A stretch of 64,000 nucleotides of DNA from Pseudomonas baetica (GTDB lineage: Bacteria; Pseudomonadota; Gammaproteobacteria; Pseudomonadales; Pseudomonadaceae): NCBI RefSeq assembly GCF_002813455.1, contig NZ_PHHE01000001.1, forward strand, positions 3,337,001-3,401,000. Reading direction: 5' to 3'. Position numbers and translations under genes: made by a program. Of this stretch, positions 38,146 to 46,691 are shown one piece after another. The notes beneath the pieces were generated by a model. It was not told the DNA's origin, ran no database searches, and was given only the letters and a program-made list of their open reading frames with translations. How positions within the stretch are numbered: position 1 is the stretch's first letter; each line of letters starts with the position of its first letter.

Positions 38146-39403
38146 CGCCATGTCCTCCCTGACGAATGCCCAACTCATCGAAGCCGCCACTGATGGCACT
38201 GGCCAGTCGTTGTAGCTGGTCCTGGCCATGATTCGCGCTGATGGCCAGACGCAAAATCGCCTCACCTTTAGCCACCACCGGAAACAGTGCGGTGGTCACC
38301 GCGAAAGCCTCTCGACGCAGGTGCAGCGCCAGACGGATCGCATCTCGTTCGCCCCCGACGCGGACGAAACGAATAGGCGAGGCGACTTCATGATTGCCTA
38401 GCACCGGTCCGAGCAGACCGTCGATCAGCGCCAAATTTCCCCACAGGGCCGCCTGCAATTGCCCAAGCTCCGGCGAAAGGTGGATAGCCCCCGAGGCGAC
38501 CGCCGCGCCAACACCGCCCATCGACAGAGGCCCGCCGAAGGTATAGGTCGACGCATGGCGTCGTATCAGTTCTGCATCAGCGGCCGAAAGCACGGTGATC
38601 GCTCCTCCGGTTGCCCCGAACGCCTTGGACAGCGATGACAGGAGGATCAGGCGATGCCGCAGTCGATCATCGGCCGCCGTCAGGGCGTAACCGCCCCCGG
38701 CCACGCCATGGATCGAGGTGCCATGGGCGTCATCCGCATACAAATATCCTTCGAAGCGTTCTGCCAGTTGCAGCAAGCGGTTGACCGGATACAGACCGCG
38801 CATTGAACCGATGCTGTCGGTGAGGATGATCGGCGTATTGCCAGCCGCTGCGGCTGTCGAACACAACTGCTCGACTTGTTGCACATCGCTGCAATCACAC
38901 CTTTGTACAGTGCCGAATTGCCACAGAATACCTTGCAGCACTTGCATCGAGGCATGGGCAGCCCGATCAACGATCCAGCAGGGACCACGACGCAAGGGGT
39001 AGGACGGCAGCTCACCGGATCCCAACAGCGGCAGACATCCCAGATGCGCGCTGCCCACCGAGTTGAAGGTGACGGTATGCCCCTGAAATATCTGGCTCAA
39101 TTGCTCATCCAATGCACGCATCGGCGGCAGAAGTGCCCGGGTACGCGCTGCGGCGAATTGCACACCGAAGCACTCCACTGCATCCACCGCCCCCTGAATC
39201 AGGCGCGGGTCGCACTCCAGCCCGAGATATGAGCATGAGAGAAACTCGGTCAGTCGCTCGCCGTTGCTCAACTCGATGTCCTTGCCCTCGCGCCGCACCA
39301 GCTCCAGGCCATTGAGCCCGGCATCGAACAACTGCTGCTGATCGTCGCGCGCCTGGCGGACACGATTTTTCAACCAATTGACAGTCGGTTGCTGAGTGTT
39401 CAT
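38135..39403 (-). CDS. alpha-oxoamine synthase (class II PLP aminotransferase; BioF/Kbl/CqsA-like)
   Basis: 422 aa. PLP-dependent enzymes of this family condense an amino acid (or SAM) with an acyl-CoA, releasing CO2 to give an aminoketone. Seen are CSYLGLECDP near residue 50, the PLP aspartate in YADDAHGTS near 225 and the Schiff-base lysine in LLSSLSKAFGATGG near 258. Starting at MNTQQPTV makes the start overlap the previous stop as ATGA; the upstream open frame has no similarity. The neighbouring CoA ligase could supply its acyl-CoA. Biotin synthesis is unlikely because no bio genes are near. Confidence 0.85.
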   Translation of the reverse strand: MNTQQPTVNWLKNRVRQARDDQQQLFDAGLNGLELVRREGKDIELSNGERLTEFLSCSYLGLECDPRLIQGAVDAVECFGVQFAAARTRALLPPMRALDEQLSQIFQGHTVTFNSVGSAHLGCLPLLGSGELPSYPLRRGPCWIVDRAAHASMQVLQGILWQFGTVQRCDCSDVQQVEQLCSTAAAAGNTPIILTDSIGSMRGLYPVNRLLQLAERFEGYLYADDAHGTSIHGVAGGGYALTAADDRLRHRLILLSSLSKAFGATGGAITVLSAADAELIRRHASTYTFGGPLSMGGVGAAVASGAIHLSPELGQLQAALWGNLALIDGLLGPVLGNHEVASPIRFVRVGGERDAIRLALHLRREAFAVTTALFPVVAKGEAILRLAISANHGQDQLQRLASAISGGFDELGIRQGGHGDER

Positions 39404-40494
39404 CGAGATACCTGCGAAGTTGTCGTCCGGCGATAGACCTGTACACGCCAGAGCTGGGTTTTTTCGCGTGCGATAGCGGCCTGGTGATCGCCGCTGACAT
39501 CGCAGAAGCCTGCACAATCGGGCTGGATAACATGCAAATGTCCGCGTATGACCGTCAAAGCGTTCTCCGCCATGGACGGACGCAGTCGCTGCAAGACAGC
39601 GGCACCCGCGACGTCGGGCAAAAAGGAAGGCACGTCCGAGAGCGAGACGAAATCGACGTTTCTGTGCATGGCCACGCAGTCGAGAATGTCTGCCTGCACT
39701 ACCCGCATCTCGCACTGTTGTTGTGCCTCACAGGCACGCTTGAAAATCTTCGGATCGCACTCCAGCGGGAAGCCCTGGGGATAGCGCAACTCACCGAAAA
39801 ACAGCATTTGCAGGAAGAAACTCTTGCGCACGATTTGCGTAGTGAACAAGGCATGGAAAATCTGTAGATACGCATCCCTGGTACTGATACCGAGGTTGTT
39901 GGCTGGAAAAGCACCTTTGTAGAGCAGCGAATTGAGCACAGCTGCATTGCCAAGCAACGCAATCACCGCCCTCCAGCGTTTGCGGGGAAAGCGGGTTCGG
40001 TAATAATCCGTTTGCTCGCCGAGGTGGCTGTACTGAAAAATTGCTCGACCGGCCTGGCCGGTAAACAGTCCATTGATTTTCGCCAACCGCTGCAGCGTCC
40101 GTTCAAAAGCCCCCATGTAAATCGGTGCTTGCCAGCGCCGCGCCTGAAACAGGTCTGCCAACCAGCGGCGATCTTCCCGCGGCAGATCCAGGTGTTGAAA
40201 GATGGCTTGCCGTCGTGTCGTCAACGTCCCCGTCCGATACCCCATAAAGTCCATGAACGACTCGTGATCGGTCTGTTTCAGCAGGGCAAAGCGCAACCGC
40301 GTAAACGCCAGTTGCGGCGCACTGATATCGGCGCAGGTCATTCTTGCCGGTTTACGGGCCAGCAGTGGCAAAAGCCTTCCACCACTCCCTGCGACCCCCA
40401 CAACATGCCCGGCACGCTTGGGCAGGATCGCGTATTCAAGCGCCGCGTCTTCATCTCCCAGCGCGTAATTCAAACGCTCGAAATAGTCAGCCAT
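39400..40494 (-). CDS. DUF3419 / BtaA-like SAM-dependent 3-amino-3-carboxypropyl transferase
   Basis: 364 aa. It has the pattern of BtaA, which moves the aminobutyrate group of SAM onto diacylglycerol: FERLNYALGDEDAALEYAIL at the N-terminus, a SAM loop VAGSGGR near 33-40, CADIS near 54, a long helical middle and VSLSDVPSFLP near 280. There is no partner btaB here for betaine-lipid methylation, so the acceptor is probably a small molecule (inference). It overlaps the oxoamine synthase by 4 bases and lies 42 bases after the di-iron enzyme gene. Confidence 0.75.
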   Translation of the reverse strand: MADYFERLNYALGDEDAALEYAILPKRAGHVVGVAGSGGRLLPLLARKPARMTCADISAPQLAFTRLRFALLKQTDHESFMDFMGYRTGTLTTRRQAIFQHLDLPREDRRWLADLFQARRWQAPIYMGAFERTLQRLAKINGLFTGQAGRAIFQYSHLGEQTDYYRTRFPRKRWRAVIALLGNAAVLNSLLYKGAFPANNLGISTRDAYLQIFHALFTTQIVRKSFFLQMLFFGELRYPQGFPLECDPKIFKRACEAQQQCEMRVVQADILDCVAMHRNVDFVSLSDVPSFLPDVAGAAVLQRLRPSMAENALTVIRGHLHVIQPDCAGFCDVSGDHQAAIAREKTQLWRVQVYRRTTTSQVSR

Positions 40495-40536
40495 GCCTGC
40501 CTCCGTCCACCAAACCTGAAAATCGACGTGATGGCT

Positions 40537-41271
40537 TCATGATTTATCCAGGGCGTGAAGGAAGTCGTAGCGGGGCGCGAGGCCGTTTTGCCAAGACTCA
40601 TACTGTTCGTAAACGGCCTCAAGCATGTCGCCGGTCAGGCGCAAGCTGGTTTCCATCACCGTGTTAATGGCCTCCCAGTCGGCTTGACACTTACATGTGC
40701 GGCGCAGAATGAGCTTGATTTCATTGAAGTGTTCTATATCGATATCCGAGTGAGCGATAAAGAACGTCAGCTGGGCGGTGCTTAGTGCAAGTATTTCGCT
40801 TAGTTTACTGATGAGTGGCGTGATGAACTGGTAGGCGTTTTCTGCCCAGTAACTGTATCCAAGCCGTTGCAGCGGATTACCAGTAAAGGATATCCAGTAC
40901 AAATAAGCGATCAGTACTTCGGTTTCCGGTAACGCTGGAGGAATATCAAACAGCTCATTTTTCAAGCCAAGACTCATGACATCGTGCAAGGCCATTTTTT
41001 CATGCCCTACTTCTTGCGCCGCATGTTCAAAACAGAATTTTGCATAGACCGGATTATCGGCATGGCGCACACCCACCAATCCCTGATTGCGTGCATTGTG
41101 CGCGGTGTAGTGAAAGGTTTCGATCATGTAGATTGCATACAGCGCTTTGGAAACAGTCCCTTCGCGTATGGCTTTTACCAAGCGCGAGTTATCGAGAATA
41201 TCGGACCAGGTCTTTTCGATGCGTTGATCAAGCAGGCTCAATTGTTGTTCAAAACTGACGGGCGCATTCAT
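40537..41271 (-). CDS. haem-oxygenase-like di-iron enzyme (Haem_oxygenas_2/TenA-like fold)
   Basis: 244 aa, all helical, no signal peptide. Spaced metal ligands of the HDO type are visible: a glutamate in YMIETFHYTAHNA near 50, E-x-x-x-H in QEVGHEKMALHD near 92, and D-x-x-x-H in AHSDIDIEHFNEI near 180. Relatives oxidise amines or fatty acids (N-oxygenation, decarboxylation to alkenes, C-C cleavage). The start has GGAG 8 bases upstream and overlaps the acyltransferase gene by 23 bases. The substrate probably comes from neighbouring enzymes; this is inference. Confidence 0.75.
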   Translation of the reverse strand: MNAPVSFEQQLSLLDQRIEKTWSDILDNSRLVKAIREGTVSKALYAIYMIETFHYTAHNARNQGLVGVRHADNPVYAKFCFEHAAQEVGHEKMALHDVMSLGLKNELFDIPPALPETEVLIAYLYWISFTGNPLQRLGYSYWAENAYQFITPLISKLSEILALSTAQLTFFIAHSDIDIEHFNEIKLILRRTCKCQADWEAINTVMETSLRLTGDMLEAVYEQYESWQNGLAPRYDFLHALDKS

Positions 41272-41917
41272 CGTGGTTCTCCAGTGGGTTGGCGGTGGCA
41301 TGAACGGGTTGCTGAACAGCGGCGAGGATTTGCCCCCATTCAGCCGACAGCAACCAGTAGTCGCCGCGTGCACGTTGGTCGAGATGAAGAGCGTCGGCGC
41401 TGATCGGTGTCAGGCCAAAACGCTGAAACAGGCGCCGCTGTGGCGATCTGCAGAGGGCAGTGACGCCTCGATAACCGCGCTGGATCGCCCACTCGGTGGC
41501 AGCTGCCAGGAGTCCGTTGACCCAAACGGGTTGCTGGTTTTGCGAATGCGTGATCAGCCGGCTGAACTCGACATGGCGCGACAGCGCCACGGTAGGCGAC
41601 AAATGCCGTTGCGCCAGCGATGCCCATTCAAAGGGCGATGGGGTCACCCTTAATACCGCCACCAGTTGATCGCATTGATAGAGCAGAAAGTGGGTACTGC
41701 GCGCGGGGATTGCCAGTTTGGTTTCCAGCAACCGGGCTCTGGACGTCAGCATGTAATGTTGCAGTCGAAGGCGAAATTGCCGCCCCATGAATCGATCAGG
41801 TTCTCGTGTGTCGGATCCCGCTTCAAGAATAACAATACGACAATTGTCATGATGACTGTTTACTGTCGCCTGAAGCACCTGCAGATAATCCGTGAGTTGT
41901 AAATCCGTAGTGTCCAT
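41249..41917 (-). CDS. GNAT-fold acyltransferase resembling FeeM / acyl-homoserine-lactone synthases
   Basis: 222 aa and first gene of the cluster. Features: an N-terminal basic segment RFRLRLQHYMLTSRARLLETK, a strand FLLYQCDQLVAVLRVTPS, then VEFSRLIT near 117 (compare the E-x-S-R motif of LuxI-type enzymes), an alpha-helix GLLAAATEWAIQRGYRGVTALC, and LFQRFGLTPIS. LuxI and FeeM enzymes move fatty acyl groups from acyl carrier protein to SAM or an amino acid. No LuxR gene is adjacent. Start ATG has GAGAAGGA 5 bases upstream. It may instead be a plain acetyltransferase. Confidence 0.6.
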   Translation of the reverse strand: MDTTDLQLTDYLQVLQATVNSHHDNCRIVILEAGSDTREPDRFMGRQFRLRLQHYMLTSRARLLETKLAIPARSTHFLLYQCDQLVAVLRVTPSPFEWASLAQRHLSPTVALSRHVEFSRLITHSQNQQPVWVNGLLAAATEWAIQRGYRGVTALCRSPQRRLFQRFGLTPISADALHLDQRARGDYWLLSAEWGQILAAVQQPVHATANPLENHDECARQF

Positions 41918-42134
41918 TCCTTCTCCGCAGACGTTAACTTATCAAAGTTTTCTGAACGCATTGAAAGGATGGATGCTTTTAGAAATACCGCCACTGCGCT
42001 ACTTCTGATAATGACGTGGGAAAAGTTACAGACCTTTATCAATGGGTAACTTATCTGACACACGAAATAGGCAAAACTTAAACAAACCGTTGTAAGTTTA
42101 GAGTTCTATGGAGGATAAATCGCAGACAGAAGTA
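41918..42134. promoter_or_regulatory. AT-rich promoter region of the five-gene cluster
   Basis: TAACTTATC occurs twice in direct orientation (41935-41943, 42047-42055). AAGTTAC (42023-42029) and GTAACTT (42046-42052) form an inverted repeat with a 16-base spacer. The region is clearly more AT-rich than the genes around it. It probably carries the cluster promoter and operator sites; the regulator is unknown. Confidence 0.5.
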
Positions 42135-42164
42135 GTACTCCTCACCAATAAGGCTGAGGAGTAC
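42135..42164. terminator. 10-bp perfect hairpin after tsaC
   Basis: GTACTCCTCA and TGAGGAGTAC flank a 10-base loop just past the tsaC stop. The T-run is weak, so its role as terminator is likely but not certain. Confidence 0.55.
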
Positions 42165-42190
42165 TCGATAGAGTGTTTTCGGGAAATACG

Positions 42191-42748
42191 TCAGTCGGGA
42201 CGAATGACCTTACCGGAAGCCAGATCTCGAATGACGCTGGGGTTCTTGCGCCCGCCCAGTTGCCCGCCCAGTACCAGGTCGATTTGTCCCCGGAAGTACT
42301 GCTCGACGCGCAACCGCGTGCGCGCCGCCGGCCGGCCTTGCGGGTTGGCCGATGTCGAAATCAACGGCCCTACCATCGAGCATAAGTCCCGCACCTGCGG
42401 ATGATCGCTGACGCGTAGCGCCACCGTGTCATGCACCCCGGTGACCCATTCCGGCAGCAGATTCTGGTGTGGCACCAGCCAGGTGTTCGGCCCCGGCCAA
42501 GTGCTGGCCATGCGGTCGATCCAGTCTTGCGGGAAGTCTTCGAACAGGAAGTCGAACTGGCGAATGTTGTCGGCGACCAAAATCAGGCCCTTGTCGACCG
42601 AGCGATTCTTGATCGCCAGCAGCCGATCCACCGCTTCTTCGTTCCACGGGTCGCAACCCAGCCCCCAGACGGCTTCGGTTGGATAGGCAATGACCGCCCC
42701 AGCGCGAATCTCTCGTGCGGCTTGTTGCACACGCCAACTGTTAACCAT
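42191..42748 (-). CDS. tsaC: threonylcarbamoyl-AMP synthase TsaC (YrdC/Sua5 domain)
   Basis: Makes threonylcarbamoyl-AMP from threonine, bicarbonate and ATP, the first step of t6A37 tRNA modification. 185 aa, a single YrdC domain. Conserved segments are [18 protein letters not shown] near 17-34, [15 protein letters not shown] near 47, [10 protein letters not shown] near 89 and [13 protein letters not shown] near 141. It lies downstream of dprA on the same strand, as in P. aeruginosa (PA0022). Confidence 0.95.
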   Translation of the reverse strand: MVNSWRVQQAAREIRAGAVIAYPTEAVWGLGCDPWNEEAVDRLLAIKNRSVDKGLILVADNIRQFDFLFEDFPQDWIDRMASTWPGPNTWLVPHQNLLPEWVTGVHDTVALRVSDHPQVRDLCSMVGPLISTSANPQGRPAARTRLRVEQYFRGQIDLVLGGQLGGRKNPSVIRDLASGKVIRPD

Positions 42749-42802
42749 GAAAAAATCTCCGCAAACAGGTTTCGCGCAGTTTACCGATCTTCCTTGTAAA
42801 AC

Positions 42803-43903
42803 CTAGCTCGTCCTCGCCAGCCAGCGACCGTTTTCACACACGGCGCGGCCATCCATTTCCAGTTCGGTCAGCGCCGCCAGCACTTTGGGTAACGCCCAGC
42901 CGCAGCTTTGCGCCAACGCTTCGCTGGTATGCGGTGCGGCGTGTAGCAGGCTCAGCAAGGGGTGATCCGTATCGGCCGGGTCTGTGGATAACGGCAAATG
43001 CTGCCAGCCCCGCAAAGCTTCGAGGATGTGTTCGATGGTTTCCACCAACACCGCGCCATCGCGGATCAACTGGTGACAGCCGCGCGCACCGGGGTGATGG
43101 ATCGAGCCCGGGATCGCATAGACTTCGCGCCCCTGTTCCGCCGCCAGCCGCGCGGTGATCAGCGAACCACTGGCGACACTCGCCTCGACCACAAGCACGC
43201 CAAGGGATAAACCACTGATGATCCGGTTGCGTCGCGGGAAGTTGCTCGCGGTGGGGCCAGCATCCAGCGGAAACTCCGAAAGCACCGCGCTGCCCGAGGC
43301 AATCATCGCGTCAGCCAGTCTCCGATTGCGCTGTGGATAAAAATTTTCCAACCCCGTACCTAACACCCCGACCGTTTGCCCACCGACATCCAGCGCTGCC
43401 TGATGCGCAGCGGCATCAATGCCCAGCGCCAAGCCACTGGTGATGACAAAACCGGCCCCGGCCAGGCTGCGGGAAAACGCTGCGGCGGTGTCCATTCCCG
43501 GGCGCGACGCACGGCGGCTACCGACCATCGCCAGTTGCGGCCTCTCCAGAATCAGTGGGTCACCCGCCACGAACAACAGGGGCGGCGGATCGGGGATTTG
43601 CGCCAGCAAGGCCGGATAGTCCGGCTGGTCCCACATCAGCAAATGCTGACCCGGCCGCTCTAGCCAGCGCATTGCATGGCTGGCGCCGTCGCGCACGTCG
43701 GGACAGCGTCGCGCCTCGGCACACGCCGTCGGCAAACCCAGCGAGCGCCAGGCACTGGCCGGCGCGCTGATGGCTTTGGACGCCGAACCAAAGGCTTCGA
43801 GCAATTTGAGAAAGCGCTTCGGGCCGATTTCCGGTAAGCGGTGCAGGCGCAGGCGCGCTTCCAGTTCCGCAGGGGAAACTGGCGTGTAGACAGGCAGGGG
43901 CAT
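42803..43903 (-). CDS. dprA: DNA-processing protein DprA (Smf)
   Basis: Loads RecA on incoming single-stranded DNA during natural transformation, 366 aa. The N-terminal SAM/HhH-like helical region (about 10-70) is followed by the Rossmann domain (about 75-285) with the typical MVGSRRASRPG, ITSGLALGIDAAAHQAAL and FPRRNRIISGLS motifs. A C-terminal winged helix (DprA_WH, about 305-366) is present. The gene is complete. Order LysM-dprA-tsaC is the conserved one. Confidence 0.94.
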   Translation of the reverse strand: MPLPVYTPVSPAELEARLRLHRLPEIGPKRFLKLLEAFGSASKAISAPASAWRSLGLPTACAEARRCPDVRDGASHAMRWLERPGQHLLMWDQPDYPALLAQIPDPPPLLFVAGDPLILERPQLAMVGSRRASRPGMDTAAAFSRSLAGAGFVITSGLALGIDAAAHQAALDVGGQTVGVLGTGLENFYPQRNRRLADAMIASGSAVLSEFPLDAGPTASNFPRRNRIISGLSLGVLVVEASVASGSLITARLAAEQGREVYAIPGSIHHPGARGCHQLIRDGAVLVETIEHILEALRGWQHLPLSTDPADTDHPLLSLLHAAPHTSEALAQSCGWALPKVLAALTELEMDGRAVCENGRWLARTS

Positions 43904-43983
43904 GGATCATCCTTGATCGTTATAAGTCCCGAACCATTCGGGACAAGCTGTGGATAACTCTGTTGGTAACTTGTTAAGCAAGC

Positions 43984-45009
43984 TTATGGATTTCGCACTT
44001 TATCGAGCACCGCCAGCGAGCGCGATGCATTCAGCACCAAGCCGTAGCTGAGCTTGTCGTAAGTGCGGAACACCATCAGTAACCCGGCCCGTTCGTCGGG
44101 GATTTTCAGCGGTTGGCCGGTGACGCGGTCGCGAACGGTTTCGCCGGTTTTCATCACGACCAATACGTTGCCTTCGGCCAGACCATCGCGTTTGCCTTTG
44201 TTCAGTGTGACGACGTCCATCACGCCGATCTGCGTGACGCCGCGCGGCACGTCGATGATCACGCCATTGATGTCGGTGGTCGGAGCACTGGGCATGAAGG
44301 TCGAATTGATCGAACGCTCTTCGCCACTGAACAAGCGATCACCCAGGCGCACTTCCTGGGTGGTGCGTTGCAGGGCGAGGGTGGCGACGTCGCCTTCGGT
44401 GGCCACAATCTCACCGCCACCGATGTCGTCGGCGTTGATCCCGAGGAATTCCTTGGTTTGCGGATCGGTATAGACCTTGCCCTGACGGAAGATCCCGTAG
44501 ACCGGTTGATTCGGATCGAAATGGCCACGGGCAAAGATCCGGTCGCCAGTGCCGCTGAGCACGCGCTCCGCGTCACCGGCGACGATGTACGGCGCCTTGT
44601 CGAAATCCTCGACCTTGTCGACGATGCGGTTGCTGAGCAGGAAGCTGTTGATCGATTTCAGCGGAATGCTCGGAATCGCCTCGGCCACCGGGCTGGTGCG
44701 AATGCGCGGTGACAGTTTGATGGTGCCGCGCGACTCGCCGCGATTGAGGGTCAGACGCGGCTGGCCGTTGACGTAGCTGAGCGTCAGCGTATCGCCGGGA
44801 TAGATCAGATCAGGGTTTTCGATTTGCGGGTTGGCCCGCCACAATTGTGGCCATTGCCAAGGCTCGCGCAGGTATTTGCCGGAAATGTCCCAGAGCGTAT
44901 CCCCCGAAACCACCGTGTATTGCTGTGGAAAACCATCCCTGAGTTGCACTTGCCCTTGCGCCGCGCCAGCCGAAGCCAACAGCAGCAGGGCGAGTAGTGT
45001 TTTCCTCAT
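43984..45009 (-). CDS. LysM-domain peptidoglycan-binding protein
   Basis: 341 aa, exported (signal peptide 1-20, ending AAQG). One LysM domain (about 30-80) with [17 protein letters not shown] and [13 protein letters not shown] binds peptidoglycan. The rest is an uncharacterised beta-rich domain conserved in the PA0020 family. The start at MRKTLLAL gives the signal peptide first; the longer frame overlaps the divergent def leader. It is divergent from def, with which it shares about 160 bases of promoter region. Confidence 0.88.
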   Translation of the reverse strand: MRKTLLALLLLASAGAAQGQVQLRDGFPQQYTVVSGDTLWDISGKYLREPWQWPQLWRANPQIENPDLIYPGDTLTLSYVNGQPRLTLNRGESRGTIKLSPRIRTSPVAEAIPSIPLKSINSFLLSNRIVDKVEDFDKAPYIVAGDAERVLSGTGDRIFARGHFDPNQPVYGIFRQGKVYTDPQTKEFLGINADDIGGGEIVATEGDVATLALQRTTQEVRLGDRLFSGEERSINSTFMPSAPTTDINGVIIDVPRGVTQIGVMDVVTLNKGKRDGLAEGNVLVVMKTGETVRDRVTGQPLKIPDERAGLLMVFRTYDKLSYGLVLNASRSLAVLDKVRNP

Positions 45010-45168
45010 GCAGTGAATCCCTTTATCATGTGCGCTCGCGTGAACCGTCAGAGCCCCCGTGGCTCGCTTCTGCCAAATGCAGAAGCTACGCTTCACAACG
45101 GTAGCCTGCATCTTCGGACCTGCCAGGCCATCGACCCGACTTTACTCAATACGTGCAGCAATCAGCCT

Positions 45169-45675
45169 ATGGCCATTTTAAACATCCTCGAATTCCCGGA
45201 CCCGCGTCTGCGTACTATCGCCAAGCCTGTGGCCGTAGTGGACGACGAAGTGCGTCAGTTGGTCGATGACATGTTTGAAACAATGTATGAAGCGCCGGGC
45301 ATCGGCCTTGCCGCGACCCAGGTCAACGTGCACAAACGTATCGTCGTGATGGACCTTTCCGAAGACCGTACCGAACCTCGGGTGTTCATCAATCCCGAGT
45401 TCGAATCGCTGACTGACGAAATGGATCAGTACCAGGAAGGCTGCCTCTCGGTGCCGGGCTTCTACGAAAACGTCGACCGCCCGCAGAAGGTCAGGATCAA
45501 AGCGCTGGACCGCGACGGCAAGCCCTATGAGCTGATCGCCGAAGGCCTGCTCGCGGTGTGCATCCAGCACGAATGCGACCACCTCAACGGCAAATTGTTC
45601 GTCGACTACCTGTCCACGCTCAAACGCGACCGGATCAAGAAGAAACTGGAAAAGCTGCATCGCCAGAACGCTTGA
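45169..45675 (+). CDS. def: peptide deformylase Def
   Basis: Removes the N-formyl group from new proteins, metal-dependent, 168 aa. All three motifs are intact: GIGLAATQ near 45-52, EGCLS near 90-94 with the metal cysteine, and the QHECDHLNG box near 132-140 with two histidines and the catalytic glutamate. It starts at [15 protein letters not shown], the usual N-terminus. It leads the def-fmt-rsmB group but a terminator separates it from fmt. Confidence 0.97.
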   Translation: MAILNILEFPDPRLRTIAKPVAVVDDEVRQLVDDMFETMYEAPGIGLAATQVNVHKRIVVMDLSEDRTEPRVFINPEFESLTDEMDQYQEGCLSVPGFYENVDRPQKVRIKALDRDGKPYELIAEGLLAVCIQHECDHLNGKLFVDYLSTLKRDRIKKKLEKLHRQNA

Positions 45676-45686
45676 TGCCCTCCTTC

Positions 45687-45718
45687 AAAGGCTTGCTGCG
45701 GCAAGCCTTTTTCTTTTT
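45687..45718 (+). terminator. Rho-independent terminator between def and fmt
   Basis: AAAGGCTTGC, loop TGCG, GCAAGCCTTT then TTCTTTTT. The stem is strong, so part of the transcription is expected to stop before fmt. Confidence 0.8.
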
Positions 45719-45731
45719 ATGAGACCCCTTC

Positions 45732-46691
45732 ATGACTGAGCCACTGCGCATCGTTTTTGCCGGCACCCCGGAATTCGCCGCCGAACACCTCAAGGCCCTG
45801 CTGAGCAGCCCTTACGAGATCGTTGCGGTCTACACCCAACCGGATCGTCCGGCCGGTCGCGGACAAAAACTGATGCCGAGCCCGGTTAAACAGCTGGCGC
45901 TGGAAAATAATATCCAGGTGTTGCAGCCACCGACGTTGCGCAACGCTGACGCTCAGGCTGAACTCGCCGCACTGAAGCCGGATTTGATGGTGGTGGTCGC
46001 CTACGGCTTGATCCTGCCGCAAGTGGTGCTGGATATTCCGCGTCTGGGCTGCATTAACAGCCACGCGTCGTTGCTGCCTCGCTGGCGCGGTGCGGCGCCG
46101 ATCCAGCGTGCCGTGGAAGCGGGCGACGCCGAAAGCGGCGTGACCGTGATGCGCATGGAAGCGGGCCTCGATACCGGGCCGATGCTGCTCAAAGTCGTTA
46201 CGCCGATCACTGCCGAAGACACCGGAGGCACTCTCCACGATCGCCTCGCCGAAATGGGCCCGCCAGCCGTGGTGCAAGCGATTGCCGGTCTGGCGACCGG
46301 AACGCTGGAAGGCGAAGTGCAGAACGACGAGCTCGCCACCTACGCGCACAAATTGAACAAGGACGAAGCACGCATCGACTGGAGCCGCCCAGCCGTTGAG
46401 TTGGAGCGACTGGTACGCGCCTTCAATCCATGGCCGATCACCCACAGCACCCTCAACGGTGAAGCACTGAAAGTGCTGGCGGCGACACTCGCTGAAGGCA
46501 GCGGCACACCCGGCAGCATTCTCAGCGCCAGCAAGGACGGCCTGATCGTCGCGTGTGGCGAACAGTCGCTGTGCCTGACCCGCCTGCAATTGCCCGGCGG
46601 CAAGGCGCTGAACTTCAGCGACCTGTTCAACAGCCGCCGCGAGAAGTTTGCCGTCGGCACCGTGCTCGGCGCAGTGGTGGACGCGCAATGA
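45732..46691 (+). CDS. fmt: methionyl-tRNA formyltransferase Fmt
   Basis: Formylates initiator Met-tRNA using 10-formyl-tetrahydrofolate, 319 aa. The formyltransferase domain (about 1-205) shows [29 protein letters not shown] near 109 with the catalytic asparagine and histidine, and [18 protein letters not shown] near 134. The C-terminal domain (about 210-315) contacts tRNA. The stop overlaps the rsmB start as ATGA. Confidence 0.97.
   Translation: MTEPLRIVFAGTPEFAAEHLKALLSSPYEIVAVYTQPDRPAGRGQKLMPSPVKQLALENNIQVLQPPTLRNADAQAELAALKPDLMVVVAYGLILPQVVLDIPRLGCINSHASLLPRWRGAAPIQRAVEAGDAESGVTVMRMEAGLDTGPMLLKVVTPITAEDTGGTLHDRLAEMGPPAVVQAIAGLATGTLEGEVQNDELATYAHKLNKDEARIDWSRPAVELERLVRAFNPWPITHSTLNGEALKVLAATLAEGSGTPGSILSASKDGLIVACGEQSLCLTRLQLPGGKALNFSDLFNSRREKFAVGTVLGAVVDAQ

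Noticed and set aside
35890..38265. Single 791-codon open frame on the minus strand
   Set aside because: Only its first part (from 38145) is acyl-CoA ligase sequence; after the C7 tract it runs through a wrong frame and then antisense to qor. Treated as a frameshifted ligase, not one protein.
38135..39403. Biotin synthesis gene bioF
   Set aside because: The fold is right, but neighbours are not biotin genes and the cluster context fits a dedicated oxoamine synthase better.
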